Positions 39,475 through 48,543 of a stretch of 64,000 bases of DNA are shown here, piece by piece. Source of the DNA: Streptomyces sp. NBC_00250 (GTDB lineage Bacteria; Actinomycetota; Actinomycetes; Streptomycetales; Streptomycetaceae); assembly GCF_036192275.1 (NCBI RefSeq), contig NZ_CP108088.1, forward strand, positions 5,271,501 to 5,335,500, written 5' to 3'. The position numbers and the translations under genes are program-made. The stretch's first letter is position 1. The number at the start of each line of letters is the position of its first letter. The notes below the pieces were generated by a model. It was not told where the DNA came from. It was given only the letters and a program-made list of their open reading frames with translations, and made no database searches.

Positions 39475-40953
39475 TCAGCGGGCGTCCAGGAACACCGGGT
39501 TCGTGAAGGCCGCGAGGGCGCCGGGCAGCGGGGGCTGGAGCGCCGGGTGGCGGACCTCGGCGCGTACGTACGTGGCGTACGCGGCCGTCGTCGACCACTC
39601 GGCGAAGCCCTCGGCCGCCGGAGACGTGTGCAGCACGCCCTGGTCCGTGACGAAGCGGATCGTGCCGCCCTCCGGGGCGCCCGTCACCTTCAGCCGTACC
39701 GTCACCGGCTCGTCGCCGGCGACCCGCAGCCGCTCGCCGATGCCCGCCGTACGCCCCCGGCCGTCCGTCACCGAGAAGTCCAGGGAGACCGCGGAGGACT
39801 CGGCGACGTACGAGCGGCCCGCGCGCAGCCCCGCGACGATCGCCGCCCGGCTCAGGTCGTCGGCGAGGACCACGGTCTGCGGGGTGCCGACGCGGTCCGG
39901 GTCGCGGTGGGCGTCGCTGTTGCCCATCGCCGGGGTCCAGCGGCCCCGGGCGAGGGCTGCGTCCCAACCGGCCAGGGACACCTCGTCATCGGGGGTGAAG
40001 GGGCCGTTCCACACCTCGACGGCGTCCGCGTCGCCGAGGCCGAACCTCCACATGCAGCCGATGCAGGTGGCGTGCGGATGAGCGGGGACGACGAGGCCGC
40101 CGGCCCGGCGGATCTCGCGCGCGAAGTGCCCGAAGCGGTTGTCGCGGGCCCGGTAGCGCCAGTCGACGAAGGTGCCCGGGTCGGTGCCGACGGCGAGGAC
40201 GTGCCCGTTGCGGGTGGTGACCTCCTCGCCGAGCAGGATCAGCAGGTCGTCCCCGGCGTGCTCGGCCCACGCGCCGTGCCCGCCATGGGTGTTGTGCTCG
40301 GTGGCGGTCAGGAAGTCGAGCCCGGCGGCGCGCGCGAGGGCGGCGACCTCGGCGGGGGTGCGGCGCCCGTCCGAGTACACCGTGTGGAGGTGGCAGTCGC
40401 CGCGGTACCAGGCGCGGCCCCGGCCCGCGGCCCGCTCCGGCGGGTAGACGGGACGGGGCGTCGGCGCCGGGGCGCCGAACCGGAGGGTGAGGGTGACGGT
40501 GTACGGGAGTCCCCGCGGGGCCACGGTGTAGGGGGCCAGGACGACGAACCAGGTCCCGGCCTTGAGCGGCCCGGCGACGTAACCGGGCGTCGCCTCGTCC
40601 GCCCGAACGAAGAACTCCTTGCGCGCGCCGCCCGACCAGCCGCGGAATCCGTTGCCGCCGAGTGCCGTGCCGCGCTGGTCGAAGAGGCCGATGTCGAGGG
40701 CGTTGCCCTGGGTGCCGGCGGGGACCGCGGGCCGCTCGTAGGAGTACGCGACATGGAGTTCGCGCACGCCGCGGGGCAGCTCGACCGGGAGGTACACGTA
40801 GTCGGGGGAGCCGGGCGGCAGGGTGCCCGTCACGGTCTCCGTCCGTTCGCCGTCCTCGGCGTGGGCGAAGCTCACACCACCCAAGGTCAGGGCCGAAGCG
40901 ATGCCCGTCGTGATGCCTGTCGCGAGGAGTGCACGTCTGCTCGGTTCGCTCAT
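39475..40953 (-). CDS. Tat-exported PHP/CehA-McbA family metallohydrolase
   Basis: A 492-residue exported metallo-phosphoesterase. The N-terminus EPSRRALLATGITTGIASALTLGGVSFAHA is a twin-arginine type signal. An N-terminal beta-sandwich (residues about 35-170) precedes the PHP domain with metal-binding motifs HLHTVYSDGRR, TEHNT, GEEVTTRNGHVLA, VPAHPHA and GNSDAH, in that order. A further C-terminal beta-strand region follows. CehA/McbA relatives hydrolyse carbamates such as carbaryl, but the activity here is unknown and the Tat export implies an extracellular substrate. ATG 40953 has a weak ribosome binding site; longer starts are unlikely because they add no signal sequence. Divergent from LLM 3. 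Confidence 0.88.
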   Translation of the reverse strand: MSEPSRRALLATGITTGIASALTLGGVSFAHAEDGERTETVTGTLPPGSPDYVYLPVELPRGVRELHVAYSYERPAVPAGTQGNALDIGLFDQRGTALGGNGFRGWSGGARKEFFVRADEATPGYVAGPLKAGTWFVVLAPYTVAPRGLPYTVTLTLRFGAPAPTPRPVYPPERAAGRGRAWYRGDCHLHTVYSDGRRTPAEVAALARAAGLDFLTATEHNTHGGHGAWAEHAGDDLLILLGEEVTTRNGHVLAVGTDPGTFVDWRYRARDNRFGHFAREIRRAGGLVVPAHPHATCIGCMWRFGLGDADAVEVWNGPFTPDDEVSLAGWDAALARGRWTPAMGNSDAHRDPDRVGTPQTVVLADDLSRAAIVAGLRAGRSYVAESSAVSLDFSVTDGRGRTAGIGERLRVAGDEPVTVRLKVTGAPEGGTIRFVTDQGVLHTSPAAEGFAEWSTTAAYATYVRAEVRHPALQPPLPGALAAFTNPVFLDAR

Positions 40954-41116
40954 GGAGGCACCCTGGTCTCCGCGCGTGAACCCCGCGGTAACGGGAGATG
41001 CCCTGGGGGCTGCGGTCGACTCCCGCCCCGGCCGACGACCGGTCGATCGGACACCCCTGCCACCTCGCCCCACCGCACCCCTCGGAAATCCGGGCCGTAC
41101 GCCCTACCGTGCCGCT

Positions 41117-41947
41117 ATGCGGATCTCGACCACGATCTTCCTGACCGACGAGACCATCACCCCGGTGCGGCTCGCGCGCGAGCTCGAACAGCGCGGCTTC
41201 GGCGGGCTCTACCTCCCCGAGCACACCCACATCCCCGTCGCCCGGGACACGGCCTACCCGGCCGGCGGCGAGCTGCCGAGGGAGTACGGACGCACCCTCG
41301 ACCCGTTCGTGGCCCTCGGCCAGGCCGCCGCCGTCACCGAGCGCCTCGTGCTCGGCACCGGCATCACACTGATCGCCCAGCACGACCCGATCGCCCTCGC
41401 GAAGCAGATCGCCACCCTCGACCACCTCTCCGGCGGCCGCTTCACCCTCGGCCTCGGCTTCGGCTGGAACAAGGAGGAAGCCGCCGACCACGGCGTCGAC
41501 TGGCCGACCCGCCGCGACCTGGGCCGCGACCGCCTGAACCTGATGCGGGCGCTGTGGTCCCCGGAGCCCACGGCGTACGAAGGCGAGTTCGGCCACTCGG
41601 TCCGCGCCTCGGAGGCCTGGCCGAAACCCGCGGGCGGCGCACCCCGCACCCTCCTGGGCGGCGCGGCGGGCCCGAAGCTCTTCGCCCAGATCGCCGCGCA
41701 GACGGACGGCTGGATGCCGATCGGCGGCCGGGGCCTGACGGAGTCGCTCCCGCTCCTGAAGGCGGAGTGGGAGAAGGCGGGCCGCGACCCGAAGACCCTG
41801 GAGCTCGTCCCGTACGCGGTCCTCCCGTCCCCGGGCAAACTCGCGCACTACACGGAACTGGGCTGCGAGGAGGTCGTCCTCCAGCTGCCCCCGGCGGGCG
41901 AGACGGAGGTCCTGCGCACCTTGGACGCGTACGCGCAGTACCTCTGA
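41117..41947 (+). CDS. LLM class F420-dependent oxidoreductase 3
   Basis: A 276-residue luciferase-like F420-type protein with LARELEQRGFGGLYLPEHTHIP, RLVLGTGITLIAQHDPIALAKQIATLDHLSGGRFTLGLGFGWNKEE and later ASEAWPKPAGGAPRTLLGGAAGPKLFAQIAAQTDGWMPIGG. Start ATG 41117 follows TACCGT (41105-41110) by six bases, hence leaderless. It lies 68 bases ahead of a 17-base tandem repeat block and 238 bases upstream of fbiC, so co-regulation with F420 synthesis is plausible but the presence of a fbiC promoter (42173) speaks against one transcript. It lacks a CTGACG operator. The substrate is unknown. Confidence 0.87.
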   Translation: MRISTTIFLTDETITPVRLARELEQRGFGGLYLPEHTHIPVARDTAYPAGGELPREYGRTLDPFVALGQAAAVTERLVLGTGITLIAQHDPIALAKQIATLDHLSGGRFTLGLGFGWNKEEAADHGVDWPTRRDLGRDRLNLMRALWSPEPTAYEGEFGHSVRASEAWPKPAGGAPRTLLGGAAGPKLFAQIAAQTDGWMPIGGRGLTESLPLLKAEWEKAGRDPKTLELVPYAVLPSPGKLAHYTELGCEEVVLQLPPAGETEVLRTLDAYAQYL

Positions 41948-41990
41948 GGAACGGCGCGTACGCGCGGCACCTCAGAGGAACGGCCGACCG

Positions 41991-42109
41991 ACCCGGGCGC
42001 GGAACCGACCCGGGCGCGGAACCGACCCGGGTTCGGCACCCACCCGGGCGCGGAACCGACCCGGGCTTGGCACCCACCCGGGCGCGGAACCGACCCGGCT
42101 TCGGGTACC
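41991..42109. repeat. Seven tandem 17-base repeats upstream of fbiC
   Basis: Units of ACCCGGGCGCGGAACCG occur four times, interspersed with ACCCGGGTTCGGCACCC, ACCCGGGCTTGGCACCC and a last degenerate unit, seven copies in all with an unbroken 17-base period. The unit carries CCCGGG and lies about 65 bases before the fbiC promoter. Function unknown. Confidence 0.75.
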
Positions 42110-42172
42110 GACCGCGGCCGGGGCCTGGCCGGTTCCTGTGGGGACCCCAACCTTCTCCCACGCGCCCGCTCG

Positions 42173-42178
42173 TATGCT
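42173..42178 (+). promoter_or_regulatory. Minus-10 box of a leaderless fbiC promoter
   Basis: TATGCT (42173-42178) is followed after six bases by the fbiC ATG at 42185; no ribosome binding site is present. A usable -35 element is not obvious upstream in GCCCGCT. Confidence 0.45.
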
Positions 42179-42184
42179 CGTTTC

Positions 42185-44767
42185 ATGACGGATGACCAGG
42201 AAGCTCGTCCCACCGCGAACGCCATGCGCCGCGCCCTCAAGCGGGCCAGAGACGGAGTCGCGCTCGATGTCGGTGAGGCGGCCGTGCTGTTGCGGGCGCG
42301 GGGGGAGGACCTGGAGGATCTGGTCGCCTCCGCCGGGCGCGTGCGGGACGCCGGGCTCGACGCGGCCGGGCGGGCCGGGGTCATCACGTACTCGAAGAGC
42401 GTGTTCATACCGCTCACCCGGCTCTGCCGGGACAAGTGCCACTACTGCACCTTCGTCACCGTCCCCGGCAAGCTGCGCCGGGCCGGGCACGGGATGTTCA
42501 TGTCGCCGGACGAGGTCCTCGACATCGCCCGGCGCGGGGCCGAGATGGGCTGCAAGGAGGCCCTGATCACCCTGGGCGACAAGCCCGAGGACCGCTGGCC
42601 GGAGGCCCGGGAGTGGCTCGACGCCCACGGGTACGACGACACCATCGCGTACGTACGGGCCATGGCCATCCGGATCCTGGAGGAGACCGGGCTTCTCCCC
42701 CACCTCAATCCCGGCGTGCTCTCCTGGACCGACTTCCAGCGGCTCAAGCCCGTCGCCCCGTCCATGGGAATGATGCTGGAGACCACCGCCACCCGCCTCT
42801 GGTCGGAGCCCGGCGGCCCCCACCACGGGTCCCCCGACAAGGAGCCGGCCGTGCGCCTCCGGGTCCTGGAGGACGCCGGGCGGTCGTCCGTGCCGTTCAC
42901 CTCGGGGCTGCTCCTCGGGATCGGAGAGACCCTTGAGGAGCGGGCCGAGTCCCTCTTCGCGCTGCGCCGCGTCTCCCGGGCGTACCACTCGATCCAGGAG
43001 CTGATCATCCAGAACTTCCGCGCCAAGCCGGACACGGCCATGCGCGGAATGCCGGACGCCGAACTCGACGACCTCGTCGCCACCGTGGCCGTCGCCCGGC
43101 ACATCATGGGCCCCTCCGCCTGCCTCCAGGCCCCGCCGAACCTCGTCGACTCGGAGTACGAGCGGCTCATCGCGGCCGGCATCGACGACTGGGGCGGGGT
43201 CTCCCCGCTCACCATCGACCATGTGAACCCGGAGCGGCCCTGGCCGCGGATCGAGGAGCTCGCCGAGAAGTCCCGCGCCGCCGGCTTCGAGCTGCGCGAA
43301 CGCCTCTGCGTCTACCCCGAGTTCGTCACCCGGGGCGAACCCTGGCTCGACCCCCGGCTCCTCCCGCACGTCCGCGCCCTCGCGGACCCCGAGACGGGGC
43401 TCGCGAACCCCGAGGCGCCCGTGCGCGGCCTGCCCTGGCAGGAGCCCGACGAGGCGTTCACCGCCACCGGCCGCACCGATCTGCACACCACCATCGACAC
43501 CACCGGCCGCACCCACGACCGGCGCGACGACTTCGACGAGGTGTACGGCGACTGGGAAGCACTGCGCGAGGCGGCCGCCCCCGGGATGGTCCCCGAGCGG
43601 GTCGACGCCGACGTCCGCGAGGCGCTCGCCGTCGCCGCCGACGACCCGACGAAGCTCACCGACGCCCAGGCGCTCGCCCTGCTGCACGCCGACGGGCCCG
43701 CGCTCGACGCGTTGACCCGGATCGCGGACGACGTCCGCAGGTCCGTGTCCGGCGACGACGTCACGTACATCGTCACGCGGAACATCAACTTCACCAACGT
43801 CTGCTACACCGGCTGCCGTTTCTGCGCCTTCGCCCAGCGCCGTACCGACGCCGACGCGTACACCCTCTCCCTCGACCAGGTCGCCGACCGCGCCGAGCAG
43901 GCCTGGGAGGTCGGCGCCGTCGAGGTCTGCATGCAGGGCGGCATCCACCCCGACCTGCCCGGCACCGCCTACTTCGACATCGCGCGCGCGGTGAAGAAGC
44001 GCGTCCCCGGCATGCACGTGCACGCCTTCTCGCCGATGGAGGTCGTCAACGGCGCCACCAGGACCGGGCTCTCGATCCGCGAGTGGCTCACGGCCGCCAA
44101 GGAGGCCGGGCTCGACTCGATCCCCGGCACCGCCGCCGAGATCCTCGACGACGAGGTCCGCTGGGTCCTCACCAAGGGCAAGCTGCCCACGGCCACCTGG
44201 ATCGAGGTGATCACCACCGCCCACGAGCTGGGCATCCGGTCCTCGTCCACGATGATGTACGGCCATGTGGACCAGCCCCGGCACTGGCTCGGCCACTTCC
44301 GCACCCTCTCCCGGATCCAGCAGGAGACCGGTGGCTTCACGGAGTTCGTGACCCTCCCCTTCATCCACACCAACGCGCCCGTCTACCTCGCGGGCATCGC
44401 CCGCCCCGGCCCGACCGCCCGTGACAACCGCGCGGTCATCGCCATGGCCCGGCTCCTCCTCCACCCGCACATCCCCAACATCCAGACCAGCTGGGTGAAG
44501 CTGGGCACGGAGGGCGCCGCCGAGATGCTCCGCTCGGGCGCCAACGACCTGGGCGGCACCCTGATGGAGGAGACCATCTCCCGGATGGCCGGGTCGAGTT
44601 ACGGCTCGTACCGCTCGATCCGCGACCTGGAGGCCATCGCGGAGGCGGCGGGCCGCCCGGCGAAGCCCCGGACGACGCTCTACGGCGAGGTCCCGGAGGA
44701 GCGGCAGCGCACGGCGAGGGCCTCGGACGGCCACCTCCCGGAGCTGCTGCCCGTGCTGGGCGACTAG
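42185..44767 (+). CDS. fbiC: FbiC: bifunctional FO synthase (CofG-CofH fusion)
   Basis: Makes the deazaflavin chromophore FO of cofactor F420 from tyrosine and 5-amino-6-ribitylaminouracil. An 860-residue two-domain radical-SAM enzyme: N-terminal CofG-type half with 4Fe-4S cluster C81-x3-C85-x2-C88 in [11 protein letters not shown], and C-terminal CofH half with C540-x3-C544-x2-C547 in [11 protein letters not shown]. Length and domain order match FbiC of Streptomyces and mycobacteria. The start ATG 42185 follows TATGCT (42173-42178) by six bases, a leaderless layout. This gene supplies the cofactor probably used by the LLM and DDN-like proteins of this window. A large hairpin follows the stop. 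Confidence 0.97.
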   Translation: MTDDQEARPTANAMRRALKRARDGVALDVGEAAVLLRARGEDLEDLVASAGRVRDAGLDAAGRAGVITYSKSVFIPLTRLCRDKCHYCTFVTVPGKLRRAGHGMFMSPDEVLDIARRGAEMGCKEALITLGDKPEDRWPEAREWLDAHGYDDTIAYVRAMAIRILEETGLLPHLNPGVLSWTDFQRLKPVAPSMGMMLETTATRLWSEPGGPHHGSPDKEPAVRLRVLEDAGRSSVPFTSGLLLGIGETLEERAESLFALRRVSRAYHSIQELIIQNFRAKPDTAMRGMPDAELDDLVATVAVARHIMGPSACLQAPPNLVDSEYERLIAAGIDDWGGVSPLTIDHVNPERPWPRIEELAEKSRAAGFELRERLCVYPEFVTRGEPWLDPRLLPHVRALADPETGLANPEAPVRGLPWQEPDEAFTATGRTDLHTTIDTTGRTHDRRDDFDEVYGDWEALREAAAPGMVPERVDADVREALAVAADDPTKLTDAQALALLHADGPALDALTRIADDVRRSVSGDDVTYIVTRNINFTNVCYTGCRFCAFAQRRTDADAYTLSLDQVADRAEQAWEVGAVEVCMQGGIHPDLPGTAYFDIARAVKKRVPGMHVHAFSPMEVVNGATRTGLSIREWLTAAKEAGLDSIPGTAAEILDDEVRWVLTKGKLPTATWIEVITTAHELGIRSSSTMMYGHVDQPRHWLGHFRTLSRIQQETGGFTEFVTLPFIHTNAPVYLAGIARPGPTARDNRAVIAMARLLLHPHIPNIQTSWVKLGTEGAAEMLRSGANDLGGTLMEETISRMAGSSYGSYRSIRDLEAIAEAAGRPAKPRTTLYGEVPEERQRTARASDGHLPELLPVLGD

Positions 44768-44813
44768 GTGTCTTGTCGATCACGCCGCGAGCCCGGCCTG
44801 ATCGACAAGACAC
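44768..44813. terminator. Large hairpin after fbiC
   Basis: GTGTCTTGTCGATCA and TGATCGACAAGACAC are perfect 15-base arms with a 16-base loop, beginning one base after the fbiC TAG. A second weaker hairpin (CCGGCGG 44828-44834 with CCGCCGG 44854-44860) follows, before the convergent secreted gene. No T-run, but the structure is strong enough to end both transcripts. Confidence 0.7.
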
Positions 44814-44867
44814 CCCCTGGGCCCTGTCCGGCGGGTCGTGGCCGGGCCCTGATCCGCCGGGCATCCT

Positions 44868-45491
44868 CTAGCGGTGGTCGCGGAGGGTGTAGCCGCCCTC
44901 GATCACACGGGCATCGGCGGCCGGGGCCATGCACTTCGTGAGCAGCGGCTCGCCCTCCAGCGTTCCCCCGGAGAGTCCGATGCGGCTCGGTCCGTCTCCC
45001 TTCGGGGGAACGAGGAAGCTCACGCCCATGCGGAAGTGCGGGTCCAGCACCCCCTGCCAGGGGCTGCCGGGGTTGGTGCGGACGAGCGTGCCGGTCACGG
45101 TCGCGGTGGGACCGCCGGTGGTCAGGCAGTCGACCTTGAACTCGCCCCAGTGGGTCGTGGCGGGCGCGCCGTCCTTCGCCGGGTAGCTGTGGGAGAGGCG
45201 GAAGGTGCCCCACGAGCGGGTGGGGAGGGAGCCCGCGGCGTAGGTGGCGCGGGCGTCGACGCTGAACCGGACCTCCTCCTCGGTTTCGGGGTACTCCATC
45301 CGCCCCTCGCCCTTGAGGGAGGACCGGAGGGTCGAGGCGGATGCTTCAGCGGACGCGTGCGCGGACCCGTACGCGGACGCGGACAGGGGCGCCGGGGCTT
45401 CGGCGGGGGCGGGTGCCGCGACGGCGACGGGGGTGGCGACAGCGGCGACCAGCGCGAGCAGGGCGGCGGCCCGCAGGGAGTTCTTCAGCAC
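44868..45491 (-). CDS. Secreted protein of unknown function
   Basis: A 207-residue exported protein: signal peptide residues 1-27 (LKNSLRAAALLALVAAVATPVAVAAP), an Ala/Ser-rich spacer (about 28-55), and a beta-rich mature domain (SVDARATYAAGSLPTRSWGTFRLSHSYP ... WGEFKVDCLTTGGPTATVTGTLVRT ... VSFLVPPKGDGPSRIGLSGGTLEGEPLLTKCMAP) with two cysteines. No family recognised, though the layout resembles small secreted proteins that describe themselves as lipid- or polymer-binding. The start GTG 45491 has GGAG eight bases upstream. Convergent with fbiC; its 3' end lies next to the hairpins. Confidence 0.7.
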   Translation of the reverse strand: MLKNSLRAAALLALVAAVATPVAVAAPAPAEAPAPLSASAYGSAHASAEASASTLRSSLKGEGRMEYPETEEEVRFSVDARATYAAGSLPTRSWGTFRLSHSYPAKDGAPATTHWGEFKVDCLTTGGPTATVTGTLVRTNPGSPWQGVLDPHFRMGVSFLVPPKGDGPSRIGLSGGTLEGEPLLTKCMAPAADARVIEGGYTLRDHR

Positions 45492-45757
45492 GGTGATGCT
45501 CCGATCGAGGAGTCCGGTACGTCCCCACGAGCCTCGCCGACCTCCCGGTCCCGGACGTCCGTCGAGGGGTGGGTCCGTCTCCGCCGCTCGGGGGAGAGCG
45601 CTGCGGTCGGGGCGAGGACGGCCGCCCGACCGACAGCCGGAAGTGCGGTCAAAAGCGGCCTGAAGGGCGTCGGATCACATAACGTTCCGGCCCCCGAACG
45701 GACGTACTCGGTCGATTACAGTGCTGCGCAGACCGGTCTACGGGGGGAGGGCACGTC
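45492..45757. other. Intergenic region between secreted gene and ADP-ribosylglycohydrolase gene
   Basis: About 266 bases between two divergent starts. The stretch ATAACG-TTCCGG near 45679 and GATTACAGTG before 45730 are possible promoter elements; nothing else recognisable. Confidence 0.3.
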
Positions 45758-46876
45758 GTGGCCACGACAGCCGCGGCCGTGTGGGGCCGCGCCGAACAGC
45801 AGGATTTCCGGGCCCGCGTACGGGGCTGTCTGCTCGGCGGAGCCCTCGGCGACGCCCTGGGCGCGGCCGTCGACGGACTCACCCTCGCCGAGGTCCGCGA
45901 GGCCCACGGACCTGACGGACTCGGCGAGCCCGCGCCCGCGTTCGGCCGCCGCGGCGCCGTCACCGCCGCGACCCAGATGGGGCTCTTCACCGTCGACGGA
46001 CTGATCCGCGCCCAGGTCCGCCGCGACACCGGCGCCTGGCACCCGCCCACCGACGTCCACCGGGCGCATCTGCGCTGGGCCGCCACCCAGCGCGACTGGG
46101 GCCCCGACGAGCGCCGCAAGGACAACGGCTGGCTCGCCCACGAGGAGTGGCTCTACGCCCGCCGCAACCCGCCCCGCGCCTGCCTCACCGGCCTCGGCGA
46201 CGACATCCTCGGCACCCTCGACAAGCCCAAGAACCCCACCGCCGCCGACTCGGGCGCCCTCGTCCGCTCGGCCCCCTTCGGGCTGCTCGTCGGCTGGGAG
46301 CCGCAGCTCGTCTGCCAGCTCGCCGTGGAGTGCGCGGCACAGACCCACGGCGCCCCGGCCGCCGGCCTGGCGGCGGGCGCCTTCGCGGTCGTCGTCCACG
46401 GCCTCGCGCGCGGCGGCTCCGTCGAGGCGGCCGTGGACCGGGCCCTGGGGCAGCTGGCGGTGCGCCCCGGCCACGAGCCGGTCACCGAGGCACTCGGCCA
46501 CGCCCTCGGAGCCGTACGGGAAGGGGTTCCCGACCCGGAGCGGGTGGCCGCCCTCGGCGCGGGGGAGGACCGGGCGGAGGGGCAGCTGGCGGCGGCCGTG
46601 TACTGCGCCCTGGTCGGCGAGGACGTGCGGCACGGTCTGCGGCTCGCGGTGAACCACGACGGGCCCTCGGCGGTGACGGGGGCGCTCACGGGCGCGCTGC
46701 TCGGCGCCCTGCACGGCGAGACGGCCCTCCCGCCGGCCTGGCTGGCCGAACTGGAGGGCCGTGCGACGGTCCTGGAGCTCGCGGACGACTTCTCGATGGA
46801 GATGACGCAGGGGGCGGCCCTGCACGGCCCGGCGGAGTCGTCGCCGGGCTGGCTGGCGCGCTATCCGAGGGGCTGA
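45758..46876 (+). CDS. ADP-ribosylglycohydrolase (DraG/ARH) family protein, degenerate metal site
   Basis: A 372-residue all-helical DraG/ARH-fold protein; active members remove ADP-ribose from proteins with two magnesium ions. The N-terminal GCLLGGALGDALG is intact. However, the two conserved metal-binding clusters are replaced: DDTQ is TAATQ here (T69-A70-A71-T72-Q73) and the later GDSDxTG is GPSAVTG (residues 302-308), so at least four ligand aspartates are missing. Hence it probably is a pseudoenzyme that may bind ADP-ribose without cleaving it; this is inference from the missing ligands. GTG 45758 has GGGGGAGGG ten bases upstream. It overlaps the symporter gene at the 3' end by 16 bases. 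Confidence 0.85.
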   Translation: MATTAAAVWGRAEQQDFRARVRGCLLGGALGDALGAAVDGLTLAEVREAHGPDGLGEPAPAFGRRGAVTAATQMGLFTVDGLIRAQVRRDTGAWHPPTDVHRAHLRWAATQRDWGPDERRKDNGWLAHEEWLYARRNPPRACLTGLGDDILGTLDKPKNPTAADSGALVRSAPFGLLVGWEPQLVCQLAVECAAQTHGAPAAGLAAGAFAVVVHGLARGGSVEAAVDRALGQLAVRPGHEPVTEALGHALGAVREGVPDPERVAALGAGEDRAEGQLAAAVYCALVGEDVRHGLRLAVNHDGPSAVTGALTGALLGALHGETALPPAWLAELEGRATVLELADDFSMEMTQGAALHGPAESSPGWLARYPRG

Positions 46877-48417
46877 TCGGCGGCCCGCTCGGGCCCGGTC
46901 TGGGCGGGGATCCGGGCGGCGCCGGTCCCGTCCCCGTCGCCGTCCGAGCCGATCTTCGCGAGCAGCGCGTCCCGCTCCGGGGTGTCCTCGGGCCGGACGA
47001 AGCCGATGAGGACGTACAGGACGAGGGACGTGGCGAGCGGCGAGACGATCTGGATCTGGAGCTCGACGCCGTCGAGGCCGTAGTTGGTGAGCCAGAAGAC
47101 GAAGAGTCCGGCGGCCCAGGAGACGAGCGCGGCGGTCGGGCCCGACTTCCGGAAGGCGCGGAGCAGTCCGAGCATGAAGGGGATCGCGATCGGCCCCATG
47201 AGCCCGGCGACCCACTTGATGACGACGGTGATGATGTCCTTGAAGGTGGGGGAGTTGACCTGGGTGGCGACCGCCATCGACAGCGCGAGGAACGCGATCG
47301 TCGACCAGCGCGCGGCGACGAGACCGGCCTTCTGCGTCCAGCCGCGGGCGGCCTTGCTGAGGGCGGGTGCGATGTCCCGGGTGAAGACGGCCGCGATGGC
47401 GTTGGCGTCGGAGGAGCACATGGCCATGGTGTGCGAGAAGAAGCCGACGACGACGAGGCCGAGGAGGCCGTGCGGCAGCAGCTGCTCGGTCATCAGGGCG
47501 TACGAGTCGGAGGCGTCGGGCTTCTTGGGGTCGACGAGCAGCGGCGCGACCCACATGGGGAAGAAGAGGACCAGCGGCCAGACGAACCACAGCACCGCGG
47601 AGAGCCGGCCGGAGCGGGTGGCCTCGCGGGCGTTGGGGGTGGCCATGTAGCGCTGGGCCTGGTTCCACATGCCGCCGCTGTATTCGAAGGTCTTGATGAA
47701 CAGGTACGCGAGGAGGAAGGTCAGCGTGTACGGGCCGGCCGTCGGCGCGGTGTGGCCCTGGAGCTCGGGGCGGTCCCACACGGTCCACAGGGCGCTGAAG
47801 CCGCCGAGCTTGCCGAGGACGGCGACGAGCATGGCGACGCCGGCGAGGAGCTGGATGACGAACTGGCCGAGTTCGGTGAGGGCGTCGGCCCAGAGCCCGC
47901 CGACCGTGCAGTAGATGCCGGTGACGACGCCGGTGATGAGGATGCCCTGGTTGAGGGAGATGCCGGTGAAGACGGAGAGCAGGGTGGCGATGGCGGCCCA
48001 CTTGGCGCCGACGTCGACGATCTTCAGCAGGACGCCGGACCAGGCGAGGGCCTGCTGGGTGGGGAGGTTGTAGCGGTCCTTGAGGTATTCGAGCGGGGAG
48101 GCCACCTTGAGGCGGGAGCGCAGCCGGTTGAGCCGGGGCGCGAAGAGGTGCGCGCCGACGGCGATGCCGATCGCGATGGGGAAGGACCAGGTGACGTAGG
48201 ACGTGACGCCGTAGGTGAAGGCGATGCCCGCGTATCCGGTGAACATCACCGCGCTGTAGCCCGACATGTGGTGGGAGATGCCGGAGAGCCACCAGGGCAT
48301 CCGGCCGCCGGCGGTGAAGAAGTCGGAGACGGTGTCCACGCGCTTGTGGGACCAGACGCCGATCGCGACCATCACGCCGAAGTAGCCGATGAGCACGGCC
48401 CAGTCGAGACTGTTCAT
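46861..48417 (-). CDS. Sodium:solute symporter (SSS) family transporter
   Basis: A 518-residue inner-membrane transporter with about 13 helices. N-terminal DWAVLIGYFGVMVAIGVWSHKRVDTVSDFFTAGGRMPWWLSGISHHMSGYSAVMFTGYAGIAFTYG is the family opening, with ARKRMPW-like and GLSxHM-type blocks; the later core contains AMCSSDANAIAAVFTRDIAPALSKAARG. It imports an organic solute with Na+; substrates in the family range from sugars to carboxylates. ATG 48417 follows a GAGGGG ribosome binding site. In front of it lie three different palindromes (48451-48558), so transcription is strongly regulated. Its 3' end overlaps the ARH gene. Confidence 0.88.
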   Translation of the reverse strand: MNSLDWAVLIGYFGVMVAIGVWSHKRVDTVSDFFTAGGRMPWWLSGISHHMSGYSAVMFTGYAGIAFTYGVTSYVTWSFPIAIGIAVGAHLFAPRLNRLRSRLKVASPLEYLKDRYNLPTQQALAWSGVLLKIVDVGAKWAAIATLLSVFTGISLNQGILITGVVTGIYCTVGGLWADALTELGQFVIQLLAGVAMLVAVLGKLGGFSALWTVWDRPELQGHTAPTAGPYTLTFLLAYLFIKTFEYSGGMWNQAQRYMATPNAREATRSGRLSAVLWFVWPLVLFFPMWVAPLLVDPKKPDASDSYALMTEQLLPHGLLGLVVVGFFSHTMAMCSSDANAIAAVFTRDIAPALSKAARGWTQKAGLVAARWSTIAFLALSMAVATQVNSPTFKDIITVVIKWVAGLMGPIAIPFMLGLLRAFRKSGPTAALVSWAAGLFVFWLTNYGLDGVELQIQIVSPLATSLVLYVLIGFVRPEDTPERDALLAKIGSDGDGDGTGAARIPAQTGPERAADQPLG

Positions 48418-48450
48418 GGAGAGCCCCCTCCAGGGGTCTGGTCCGCCTTG

Positions 48451-48463
48451 TGAACGCCGTTCA
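48451..48463. promoter_or_regulatory. TGAAC-GCC-GTTCA palindrome before the symporter
   Basis: Five-base arms with a three-base centre, extending to GTGAACGCCGTTCAT. It lies 34 bases upstream of the symporter ATG on the minus strand. The arm GTTCA recurs in the third palindrome of this region. Confidence 0.5.
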
Positions 48464-48506
48464 TGGTGTGGCGAGTTGCAAGGCAGGGACAATGCAATGG
48501 AGGGTC

Positions 48507-48543
48507 AAGGGACAGTAAAATCGTTCTGTTTACTGACCCTTGT
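48507..48543. promoter_or_regulatory. Large inverted repeat with 14-base arms
   Basis: CAAGGGACAGTAAA (48507-48520) and TTTACTGACCCTTG (48530-48543) match with one mismatch over 14 bases around a nine-base loop. It is AT-richer than the surroundings. It could be an operator or an end-of-gene hairpin for the SDR whose stop is at 48593. Confidence 0.5.

Noticed and set aside
41991..42109. CRISPR array
   Set aside because: The repeats are directly tandem without spacers, and no cas genes lie nearby.
44768..44813. Inverted repeat as end of an insertion sequence
   Set aside because: The arms abut one another across a short loop and no transposase gene or target duplication is present; a terminator fits better.
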